64,000 bases of DNA from Antennarius striatus (taxonomy: Eukaryota; Chordata; Actinopteri; Lophiiformes; Antennariidae): positions 354,197-418,196 of the forward strand of contig NC_090789.1 in NCBI RefSeq assembly GCF_040054535.1, given 5' to 3'. Made by a program: the position numbers and the translations under genes. Of the stretch, positions 1 to 23,599 are shown piece after piece; the first letter of the stretch is position 1; each line of letters starts with the position of its first letter. The notes under the pieces were generated by a model. The model had not been told where the DNA came from, did no database searches, and was given only the letters and a program-made list of their open reading frames with translations.

Positions 1-500
1 GCTCCAGCCCAGCAGTCATGTGACACGCAGTCGCCATGTGACGCCCCCCCCATCTCTTTTTGGAGTTCTGCTCATTGAGGGATGTCAGCCACTGCACTCA
101 TTGCTATTATGGGATGCCACACGGGGGTGGGAGGGGGGAGCGTCTCTATAGCAACCCTGGTTGCTAAGGAAGGGGGGGCGCATAGAGGAATGGGGAAGCG
201 ACTGTAGCAGAGGGAGGGGTGAGCTGACTATTATGGTCTGTACGTTGCAAGGTAAGTATGCAGAGTGGGGGAGGGGTGAGTGAGTGGATGGGGGGGATAT
301 TATGGGATGCCTGCCCCCTGATCTCTTTGTGTGTGTGTGCGCGCGCGCGGGGTGTGTGTTGAGCGAGGAGAGGAGAGGAGACGCTCGTGCGCACGCTGCC
401 GCCGAAACACGGAAATCTGTAGAAACGGTTCCACCGGTACCCACAACCAACCGCCAACCGGAACCCGCGGGCCCGGACCCGGCGTCTGGACACCCAACTT
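1..500 (+). promoter_or_regulatory. chd4: Upstream region and probable 5' noncoding exon of chd4
   Basis: The stretch from about 360 to 960 is rich in CG and C/G, as expected for a CpG-island promoter, and no TATA box is visible. A strong splice donor (GTGAGTA) begins at 501, and an acceptor ends at 803 (CCCGCCCGCAG), just before the exon that carries the chd4 start codon. A noncoding first exon ending at 500 is therefore likely. Its 5' end cannot be placed from sequence. Two CATGTGAC E-box-type motifs lie within the first 45 bases. Nothing gene-like is seen in 1-280. Confidence 0.5.
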
Positions 501-803
501 GTGAGTACCTCCGGGGTTTACCGGGGTTTCTCCGGTAAACGAACGGGTCCGGTTGGGGGGGGTGATGCCGGGTCGGCACCGGAACGTTTTATTCTCACAC
601 GAGCCGTTTGTTCCGGTCCGGTTAGCCGGGATGCTAATGAGGAACTACCGGCACCGGGCTGGGCGCGCGAGCCCCGTCCGGTTCCGGACACAAAGTTGCG
701 GCTGTGCCCGGGACCGGCTGGCGTCACGCGCCTCCGCTCCGGTGGGGCTCGCGCGCTGTAAACACTCACTTCCGTCTTGTTTGTGTTTGTTTCCCGCCCG
801 CAG

Positions 804-906
804 AGCGGCTGCCCGTCCGGATCGGGACCTGGACCCCCCCCCACGCTGAACTCCACGCAGCCGGCTAGCTGCTAGCTCACTGCTAGAAACTTTCCCGCGA
901 GCCAAC
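804..906 (+). other. chd4: 5' UTR part of the chd4 start exon
   Basis: This segment lies between the acceptor ending at 803 and the ATG at 907. The start context GCCAACATGT has a purine at -3. The exon ends at 958, before the donor GTAAGA. Confidence 0.6.
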
Positions 907-15216
<14,310 letters not shown>

Positions 15217-15495
15217 AAGCTCCTCTCGTTACCTCGACAACCACCCCTGCCTCACCGCGACATTCCTGATTGGTGCACAGCAGAACGGACGGCCCACTCG
15301 ACGCCACGCCCAGTGGAGGCCACGCCCAGTTTCCTCCTGAATGAACTGTGTTTTTCTGGAGGATCAAATCCTCAGAGGACAGAAAAGCTTTTATTTTTAT
15401 TTCCCTCCGTTTTTCAATTTGTGTATTAATATTATTGATATAATGTTATTATGATGGTTTTTTGGGACCGAAATAAAAAACATAAAGCGTTGGCT
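15217..15495 (+). terminator. chd4: chd4 3' UTR and poly(A) signal
   Basis: A canonical AATAAA lies at 15472-15477, about 255 nt after the stop codon, in an A/T-rich tail. Cleavage would fall near 15,490-15,500, less than 100 bp from the expected 3' end of the convergent vamp1 transcript. Confidence 0.75.
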
Positions 15496-15590
15496 GCTGT
15501 CGTATGGCGGTTGGATTCAGGCGGTGAACCAGGGCGGAGCTTCGGCCTGGCGCGGCGGACAGAAACCAGTCGACACGTGTTTGAGACGTG

Positions 15591-15596
15591 TTTATT
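15591..15596 (-). terminator. vamp1: vamp1 poly(A) signal
   Basis: TTTATT on the plus strand reads AATAAA on the vamp1 strand, about 215 nt downstream of the vamp1 stop. The chd4 AATAAA lies only 115 bp away on the opposite strand. Confidence 0.65.
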
Positions 15597-15811
15597 GGAC
15601 AGAAGCAGTGGCTTAGCCCCGCCCCCTGACGCATCACACAGCAGGACCGGCGCCGCCCACCAGGGGGCAGCGAACTCCTGAGACGATGAAAGGGGACGGG
15701 ACTGATTGGTCGGTCCAGGAAGTGGGGGCGGCGTCTACGTGCTGGAACAAACGTGTGACATCACAGGAAGTCCTCCAGGGCGGCGACAGAACGGAGGAGG
15801 AGGTGCTGGAG

Positions 15812-17693
15812 TCAGTAGAAGAAGTACACTGAGGAGGAGAGAGGAGGTGAGTGTGTGTGTGTGTGTGGACATCAATGCTGAACCGTTGCCATGGATACTC
15901 ACAGAAGACGACGCCCACACAGATGACGCCGATGACGGCCATGATGATCATCATCTGGAGGAGGACAAACGGCTTTAGAGTCAGGACAGACGGGGTGGGC
16001 GGGGTCACTGGGTGGGCGGGGTTACGTCACAGCAACAGGCGTGGCTGGAGATGGGGGGGCGGGGCTACTTCACAGCACAGCTGGCTCTTTAATCCCCATC
16101 CCTCTAATCCAGATTGGGATTCCACTCCATGTAATCCTGCTGCTGCTTTCTGATTGGTCAGTCAGGATGGAGCGGTGACGACTCAGCGTCTCCCAGCCGG
16201 TCCTGACTGGTTCAGCTCCGGTCTGACGGTTATTCTGGTCTGTTTCAGACCGTCACACTAAATAATCTGTAACAACTGAATGTCTAATAAATAATCTAAT
16301 CTACTTCAGACGGACTGATCCTTCCTGGGGAAAAAAACCCCACCCCCAGACACGCCTTAGAAGGACTGAGCCCCGCCCCCGGCCCCGCCCACCTTGCAGT
16401 TCTTCCACCAGTACTTGTTCTTCAGTTTGGCGGCGCTGCTCTCGAACTGCGAGGCCCCGGCCTGGAGGGCGTCGGCCCGGTCGTCCAGCTCCGACAGCTT
16501 CTGGTCGCGCTCCAGCACCTTGTCCACGTTCACCCGCATGATGTCCACCACCTGGGGGGGGCAGCCGTTAGCGCCGAGCTAAAAGCGTTAGCATCGGTGC
16601 TAATCAATCCTGGAGTCATCGATCGATCGATCGGTACCATCATCAAACTGACCCGATCTCCGCCTCACCTCGTCCACCTGCGCCTGTGTCTGCTGCAGGC
16701 GTCTGTTGCTGGTGAGGTTCGGGGCGGGGGCCGGAGGCCCCCCCTCACCCTGTGGGGCTCCTGGGGTCCCTGCTGCCTCTGGAGTCGACCTGCACACAGG
16801 AAGAGGTTGGGTCGGTCCAAGGGTGAGGGGCGGGCCCCAGGGTGAGGGGCGGGGCCCAGGGTGAGGGGCGGAGACAATTTATTTCTAGTCGATAAAGTTC
16901 AAACAGGAAGCAGACGGAGTTCAACCACCTGAACAGTAAAGTTTCATTCAGGTTTAATTCATTCAGATGTTTCCATTCATGGATATTGATCCTCAATAAT
17001 TGATCAGTCGGAATGTTAATCAAAGATAGTAGATGTTTCACCAGGAACACGTCTGGAAGGTGAACACACTGACCCCTCGTTCCTGGTGGTTCACACGTTC
17101 AGGATCCACACGATTAACGAATTCCGCGATCCAACAACCAACTATTATATAACTGAACCGTTAGTGACCCCCCCATCCTGACATTAACCACCTTCTGTCT
17201 GTATCACCTTTAAAACACTCTGACAGACTGTTTGAAGCACTTTGTGTCTCACAGAAGTCAGACTGACAGAATGTAGAACACTTCCTGATGCTGTCAGCCA
17301 ATAGGATGAGAGGACGGAATCACATGACTGACTACTAAAAATCCACGATGAGGTGAAGTCACGCGCGTTGATGCGTGAGGGATTACTGTGTGTCATCTGT
17401 TCCAGAACAGAACTCTAAACCAGGACACAACTGGACCCCCCTCTGAAGCAGGACCCTCACATAGAACACGCTACACGCTACATGCTACACGCTACAGTCC
17501 CCTTAGAACAAGGTTTCTGTCTTTCATTTCAAGAGGACCAAATCACTGATTAAATAAAGTGATGAACGTTTCTGCTGTCATCTGATTCTTTAATAACCCA
17601 TGTAACTTTGTATGATCCAAGGTTTAGAACACGTGTGACCCTGGTGTGTGTCCACATGTGATGACGCTCACAGTGGTCCTCAGTGTGCTCAGG

Positions 17694-17740
<47 letters not shown>

Positions 17741-18283
17741 ACTGTTCAGACTAATAGACACCTCTGATGTTAATCTGGATGGACTTCATTCTGACCACCA
17801 GGGACCACTATCATCTCACTTCCTGCTCACAGACGCCCTGATTGGACAAGATATCCCATGACATCATCACATCTTCATCACGTCCACACCCGTCAGACTC
17901 GTTAGGAGACCAATCCAAGATCTGGGGGCGGGTTTGAAGGGGTTGAGCCAATCAGGGAGCTGGTGTTTAGGATGGGCGGAGCTGTTTTGGTGAACTTTAA
18001 GGTGTTCGTAACAACACACTGAAACTGATTGATTATTGATTTCACTCACAGCTGGATGGAAAGAAACAAACAATCATCTCCAACAAAACAGACAGATTAG
18101 AGCAGCAGAACCCCCCCCCCAATAAAGAGGAACCTCCTGTCATTTTATCTACAGGTAGGATGAAGCAGGACGCTGTCATGGTGAAGATGATGGTGGTGAT
18201 GATGATTATGATGATAATGATGATGATGATGATGATGGTGATGATGGTGATGATGATGATGATGATGATGGTGATGATGGTGG

Positions 18284-18318
<35 letters not shown>

Positions 18319-18678
18319 GTGGTGATGATGGTGATGATGATGATTGTGATGGTGATGATGATGGTAATGGTGATGATGACGATGATGATGATGATGATGA
18401 TGATAGTGATGATGATGATGGTGATGATGATGATGGTTTTGATGATGATGATTGTGATGGTGATGATGATGATGGTGACGATGATGATGATGGTGATGAT
18501 GACGATGATGGTGATGATGATGATGGTGATGATGATGATGATTATGGTGACGGTGATGGTGATGATGATGATGATTATTGTGATGGTGATGATGGTGATG
18601 GTGATGATGGTGATGATGATGATGATGATGATGGTGATGATAATGATGATGATGGTGATGATGATGATGGTGATGATG

Positions 18679-18734
<56 letters not shown>

Positions 18735-18799
18735 GATGATGATGGTGATGATAATGATGATGATGATGATGATGATTGTGATGGTGATGATGATGATGG

Positions 18800-18830
<31 letters not shown>

Positions 18831-19055
18831 GATTGTGATGGTGATGATGACGATGATGATGGTGATGGTGGTGATGGTGAGGAGGAAGAGGTGGGGGGGC
18901 TGTTGCCCGGGTGACGGTGGTTCTGGAGGTCAGGTGGTGCCGGCGCACAAAACCGGCTCAATAAAGATCAAAGTGATGGACGTGAACAGGATGTTTACCC
19001 AAAACAATAAACAAACAAATAAACAACAAACAGTCTGTTGATCAAACACTCACAT
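15812..19055 (-). CDS. vamp1: Vesicle-associated membrane protein 1 (synaptobrevin), 116 residues
   Basis: VAMP1 is the vesicle R-SNARE that pairs with syntaxin and SNAP-25 in exocytosis. Exons on the minus strand are 19055-19054 (first two bases of the ATG), 16789-16669, 16551-16393, 15954-15903 and 15828-15812 (stop TGA). Joined, they give 116 residues: a Pro/Gly-rich N-terminus, the SNARE motif (about 28-88) with the zero-layer Arg56 in DKVLERDQK, the juxtamembrane KYWWKNCK, and a C-terminal membrane anchor (about 95-116) ending in VGVVFLYFFY. That aromatic tail, the NCK juxtamembrane residues and the position near chd4 and gapdh favour VAMP1 over VAMP2. The last exon adds only five codons. 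Exon 1 rests on splice logic: the donor AT|GTGAGTG at 19055-19054 joined to the acceptor TGTGTGCAG|G restores ATG TCG in frame. The gene is convergent with chd4. Confidence 0.92.
16822..16875. repeat. Three-copy GGTGAGGGGCGGG repeat
   Basis: Three near-identical ~19-bp copies of CAGGGTGAGGGGCGGG lie in vamp1 intron 1, about 35 bp beyond exon 2. Confidence 0.8.
17120..17388 (-). mobile_element. Tigger/pogo-like MITE copy in vamp1 intron 1
   Basis: Read on the minus strand it starts CAGTAATCCCTCACGCATC and continues CTTCACCTCATCGTGGATTT, matching the copy at 9093-9310 along its length. It lies in opposite orientation to that copy. Confidence 0.6.
17694..17738 (+). repeat. (TG)n microsatellite
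   Basis: About 22 TG units in vamp1 intron 1. The flanks (17400-18160) show no gene evidence. Confidence 0.95.
18183..18885 (+). repeat. 700-bp (GAT)n trinucleotide microsatellite in vamp1 intron 1
   Basis: The stretch is almost wholly GATGATGGTGATGAT-type trinucleotides, with scattered GGT, GAC, AAT and ATT variants. Because the period is three, several frames stay open and translate as poly-Met/Val or poly-His. That is a consequence of the repeat and not evidence of a gene. Confidence 0.97.
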
Positions 19056-19200
19056 GTCAGCGACGGGACGACGAGATGATCTGAGTCTGAGAGGAGAGTG
19101 GGGGAGGGTGGGATGATGAGAGGGATGAAGAGTGGGTGGAGGAGGGGGGAGAGAGAGAGTGGGGGGGTTGAGAGAGGGGGGAGGGGAGGGGGGGCGTTGG
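19055..19200 (-). promoter_or_regulatory. vamp1: Probable vamp1 5' UTR and promoter-proximal region
   Basis: On the minus strand this is C/T-rich sequence leading to CGTCGCTGACAT and the exon 1 donor. The plus strand is a G/A-rich run (GAGAGAGAGTGGGGGGG). No TATA box was found and the transcription start is unknown. About 250 bp further upstream the satellite block begins. Confidence 0.4.
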
Positions 19201-19479
19201 GATCCTAGATTTTCATTAAATCCTCAATAATCTGACCAACAGGAAACATTTTGTCGTTTCCTTTCTGATATATTTTTATTAGAGATAAAGCCGTTCATCA
19301 GGATTTGAATTAAAGATTTAAACGCAACGAAATGATGAATGAAACATTACTAACAGTCAACAGTGGGAACCCTTATGAAGGTTTACTTTACTGGAGTTTT
19401 AACTTAAAGTAAATAAATGTTCTTTTAAACATTTCACTATTCTGTCCTCGTCAGTCACGAGCAGTTAGCTTCTGATTTC

Positions 19480-22000
19480 TTCCTCATTTCTGTCTGATTT
19501 TGATTTCTGTTTTATTCTTCCTGGTTTCTTTTTTGATGACCGACTTCTTTGTGATTCTTCCCAGTTCATTTCTGTTTTCATTATCATTTCTTTCTAACTT
19601 CATATCTGAAACATGATTGTTCCTGATTTCTTATTGATTTCTTCCTGGTTCTTGATGGTTTCATTCGACCCAATTTTCCCTCATTTGTGTTAATTTTTAT
19701 ACTAATTTCCCCAATTAAACATCTAATTTTATTAATTTTTCTGTTACTTTTTTTCTGTTGTTCTTCTAATTTCACACAGTTTTCTCTTGATTTCTCTCCA
19801 TTTATCTCATTTTTATGCAGTATACAATTTTCCTCATTTTCCTGCTAATTTTTTTGGTTTTTCCTCTCATTTTCCAGCTTTCTTTCTGATTTCTTCCTGT
19901 TTTTCTTATTTTTCTTCATTTTGCCCATATACATCATTTACCTAATTTTTCCTAATTCCTCTGCTAATTTTTTTCCCTTTTCCTTCAACTTTCATGCATT
20001 TTTATTTCTGACGTTTTCCTAATTTTCCACATTCTACATAATTGTATTTAATTTTTCCTCTTTTGATATGATTTTAAATCATTTTTCCTAATTTTTCAGC
20101 TTTTTTTGTGTTTTTTGTCTGATTTAATCCACTGTCCTTTCTGATTTCTTAATTTTCCAAAATTTTCCTCAGTTTCCCCGATTGCCCCTAATTTTCCTCT
20201 TTTCACCTCATCTGACCTATTTTTTCCTAATTTCTCTGCTAATTTCTTGTCTTTTCTTTCCATTTTCATGCAGTTTTCTTTCTGATTTCTCCACTTATCC
20301 CTCATTTCTCCTAATTTTTCCCCATCTACCTCAATGTACCTCAATTTTGGATATTTTTTTCTGTTTCTCTTCTGATTTTGTGCAATTTTCTCCTTCATTT
20401 GTCCCCATTCTCCCTATTTACCCTTGTTGTTCCTCATTTTACCTTGTTTTTCCTAATTTTTCTGATAACTTTCTCTGTTATTGTTCTGATTTTGTGCAGT
20501 TTTCGTTCTGATTTCTCTGCATTTCCTCATTTTCATTCATATTTCCTCATTCTTCCTTATTTTTTCTCCTTTTCCTGAGAACTGTTTCTTTTTTCTTCTG
20601 ATTTTGCAATTTACTACCTACTTTTCCTCATTTTCCCAAAATTTTCTAACTTTTTTCATTCTACCTCATTTTCCTGATAAATTTTCTACCTCATTTTCCC
20701 CCATTTTCCTCAGTTTTCTTCATTTCCACTCATAATTCCTCATTTTACTTAATTTTTCCTCATGTTTCTGAGATTTCCTTCCATTTTTCATCTGATTTTT
20801 TGCAATTTTCTACCTCATTTCTCCCCATTTTCCTCATTTTTCCCAATTTTCGCTCATACAGTATTTTCTTGTTTTTTAATTTATTTTTTTTTAATTTTAT
20901 ATACTGGTTTGATCCCCGAAGGGAAATTAAGAACGCACACTCTAGCTACTGATTACAAACGCATGCATACATATATATTAGTGAGTACAGGCCCCTGTAT
21001 CACACACATACACAGGGGGGCCTGTAGGCATGCAGGGGAGGTAGAGTGGCAGGCAGCTCCTTCTTGGTGCGCCTCAAATGAGCAATTTGTAAAGGGGACG
21101 GCACTTTGCTCAGGGGTGCCTCGGCAGTGCTCCGGAGATGAGCTGACACCTCCCACTGTCAGCTCACCTCCGGGTATTTTTTGGGGGGCGGGAGCGGGAA
21201 TCGAACCGCCGATCTTAAATCATAGGACGACCCGCTCTACCCCCCGCTTTACCACTGAGCCACTGCCGCCCCCTACATCATTTTCCCTCCTTTTTCTGAT
21301 AATTTTATGTTGTCTTTCTGAGTTTGTGCAATTTTCTTCCTTATTTTTCACCCCTTTCCAAATTTTTCATCATTTTCACTAATATTTCGCCCTGTACCTC
21401 ATTTTTCTGATAATTGTTTCTTTTACATCTTTTTGTATAGTTATATTTTGTATAGTTTTCTTTCTGATATTTGTCCTCATTTTCCTCATTTTTCCTCAGT
21501 TTCTTCATTCTACCTCAATTTTCTTCATTTTTGTATAAAATGTTTTTGGTTTTATTCAGATTTAGTGCAGTTTTCATTCTTATTTTCCCAATTGTTCTCA
21601 TTTTCATTCATATTTTCTCATTCTACCTCCTTTTTCAAATATTTTTTGATAATTTTTTCTTCTCATTGTGCAATTTACTACCCGATTTTCCCCATTTTCC
21701 TTCACTTTCCCTAATTCTTTTCATTCTGCCTGATTTTTCCTCATTTTTCTGATTATTTTTATGTTTTTCTTTTGATTTTGTGCAATTTTGTACCGCATTT
21801 ATCTCATTCCCCCCATTTCTCTCATTCTGCCTCATTTTTCCTCATTTTATTTCATATATACCCATTCTACCTCATTTTTCTGATAAAAGTTTCTACCACA
21901 TTTTCCAAATTTTCCCTGATTTGTCTTTCTACCTTGTTTTTCTGATATTTTTTTTTACCTCATTTCCCTAATTTTTTGGTCATTCTACCTAATTTATCGA
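19480..22000 (+). repeat. Left outer arm: degenerate ~110-bp pyrimidine-rich repeat
   Basis: The plus strand is almost purely T/C-rich with A. The marker TCTGATTTTGTGCAATTTTC recurs roughly every 100-130 bp (clear copies near 20,370, 20,480, 20,600, 20,790, 21,320, 21,560 and 21,770), separated by CTCATTTTCCTCATTTTTC-type filler. The same marker in reverse complement characterises 35,850-37,100. A SINE interrupts the array at 20,880-21,275. No coding evidence. Confidence 0.8.
20880..21275 (-). mobile_element. tRNA-derived SINE (minus strand)
   Basis: Read on the minus strand, it starts with a tRNA-like head. The A box TGGCTCAGTGGTAAAGC is at 21262-21246 and a perfect B box GGTTCGATTCC is at 21207-21197. 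A ~250-bp body follows, then the LINE-type tail AATTTCCCTTCGGGGATCAA and an A-rich end. The head contains a short internal duplication (GGGGGGTAGAGC). Family not assigned. Confidence 0.8.
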
Positions 22001-22374
22001 AAAAATGAAGTAGAGTGCGATACAAATTAGTTAAAATGAGGCAGAAAATGTATCAAACAAATTAGGTAGAGTGAGAAAAAAGTAGGTAAAATGGGGTAGA
22101 GAAATCAGAAGAAAAGCAGAAGAGATTTTCAGAAAATTGAGGTAGAATAAGAAAAATCAGGGAAAACAACTGAATGGTTTTTAAACCATCTATGCTAAGA
22201 GACAAGGCACGGCCTGGGGCCTGTTGGGAAGATGGCACACCAATCAGGAGGAGGGGGTGGTACAGCGGGCGTGGCCAAGTGTCCCAGAGACACCAGTCAT
22301 TTATGAGGGAGGGCGGAGTATCCAGGAGCAATGCAGGCGGCTCACAGGAAGAGATGACAGAGTGATACACAATA

Positions 22375-23192
22375 CAGGTAGTCGTCGACTTACGACCGCA
22401 ATTGGGCCCGACAGATCGGTCGTAAATCGACTCTTAAGTAAAAATTCAGTCCAGCAGCGCTGGTTCTTGGCTGGGGGTCGTCCGGATCGTCAGCTGGGGC
22501 AGCGTGTGGGTTGGTGGGAGCGGGAGACGATCTTTTCATAATCATTGTGAGCTTTGTCTGAATTGTTTGTGTCTTTTTCTCCTCATAAATTTCACGATAT
22601 GGACGGAAAGCGTCGTTTTCCATCCGTTCAATCCTTGCAAATGTTTCTATGTTCTATGTCCATTTCTTCAAAGTGTGCACGGAGTTTATTTAACAGGGAA
22701 AAGCCTTCTGACAAGCCTTTGGTGGTGAACATTGTTTCTGTTTCCTCCTCTTCTTTCTCTGCTTCTCTTCTCTCTTCTTCTTCCACTCTTTCTTCTTCCA
22801 GCGCGATCAGTTCTTCATACAGCGCGATCATTCCTGAGTTCTCCAAGGAGAGGTTTTTTGCCAGTTTCACTATTTTCTCTCGAATCTGATCAAGTTCTTC
22901 GTCACTTTCAAATCCAGCAGAAGAGTTCACGTAACGCTTGACAGTTTTTCCATACGCCATTCATACATTTCTCCGTCACAGCCTCCTAAGCAGCCCAGCC
23001 CATCAGTAGTGGGCTGGGCTGCTGATCTCAGTGTGACTGAACAGCGTGTGTGCGCCGTGGGGACTGAAGAGAGCGCGGGAGCCTCAGAGCGTGAGTACTG
23101 TGGCTGGAGGGAATGCCCCGCCCTACCCGGACATTGTGGTCGTAAAGTCGGTCGGTCATAAGTTGCATAGGTCGTAAGTCGGCGACTACCTG
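22375..23192 (-). mobile_element. Tigger/pogo-like DNA transposon, 818 bp, with TA target duplication
   Basis: The ends are inverted repeats: CAGGTAGTCGTCGACTTACG at 22375, and the same in reverse complement at 23192, with one mismatch in 23 bp. Each end is flanked by TA. The uninterrupted sister repeat at 35,791 has a single TA at the same point, so the insertion site is exact. CAGG ends with TA duplication are typical of Tc1/mariner-Tigger elements. The internal sequence on the minus strand carries a broken transposase-like 3' end. With most of the gene gone, the copy cannot move by itself. Confidence 0.85.
22390..22960 (-). pseudogene. Remnant of a Tigger-type transposase C-terminus
   Basis: On the minus strand, an open frame from 22960 to 22628 contains SEGFSLLNKLRAHFEEMD. 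A second frame, 22623-22390, contains FRPYREIYEEKKTQTIQTKL. This pairing is the kind of C-terminal sequence I associate with Tigger/pogo transposases (general recall, not a search). The two halves are in different frames, so a frameshift near 22,635 separates them. The catalytic DDE part is absent. Confidence 0.6.
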
Positions 23193-23599
23193 TATAAAGA
23201 GCAGACAAGAGCTGCAGCCATTACAGGTTGAATGAGAAAAACTGAGGTAAAATGAGGATAAAATTACACAAAATCAGATGAAAATTACAAAAAAAATTCT
23301 GAAAAATTAGAACAATAAAAATTAAGTAAAATGAGGGGAAATGAGTTAGAAAATTGGTCTAAATCAATTTGCCTTATTTTCCGAAAAATCAGGCAAATGA
23401 TGTACAACATGTATTGGGAAAATGAGGTACAATGAGAAAAATCAGGGTAAGGGTTAGGGTTAGAAAATGATGAAAATGACGTAAAAATTTCATTGGAAAA
23501 ATGAGGTAGACTGAGGAAAATCAAGGTTACGGTTAGAAAATGAGGTAGAATGAGAAAAATCAAGGTTAGGAGTAGGGTTAAGGTTAGAAAATTAGGTAG

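Larger units (their letters stand above)
22165..23232. repeat. Unidentified dispersed repeat, copy 1 (interrupted by a transposon)
   Basis: The two parts, 22165-22374 and 23195-23232, together match 35600-35830: CACACCAATCAGGAGG, TACAGCGGGCGTGGCCAAG, GAGGGCGGAGTATCCAGGAG, and the tail TAAAGAGCAGACAAGAGCTG. It could be an LTR or SINE-like fragment; I do not recognise it. A Tigger-like element splits it at TA. Confidence 0.7.

Noticed and set aside
16669..16778. Alternative vamp1 acceptor after CTCCAG (exon 2 starting at 16,778)
   Set aside because: It would need an upstream exon ending in phase 1 (ATG TCN G), and no such exon with a donor was found. The 16,789 acceptor pairs with a real donor in frame.
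15812..16789. VAMP2 instead of VAMP1
   Set aside because: The SNARE core does not discriminate, but the C-terminal VVFLYFFY, the NCK before the membrane segment and the neighbourhood fit VAMP1. VAMP2 ends differently as I recall it.
18145..19041. Poly-His and poly-Met/Val open frames
   Set aside because: They are translations of the (GAT)n microsatellite inside vamp1 intron 1.
21197..21262. A functional tRNA gene (A and B boxes present)
   Set aside because: The spacing is wrong, there is an internal duplication, no acceptor-stem pairing is apparent, and a SINE body and LINE-like tail follow. The same holds for 35,050-35,104.
22062..22541. Open frames across the unidentified repeat and transposon end
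   Set aside because: They cross the transposon boundary at 22,375 and are open on both strands, so they are chance frames.
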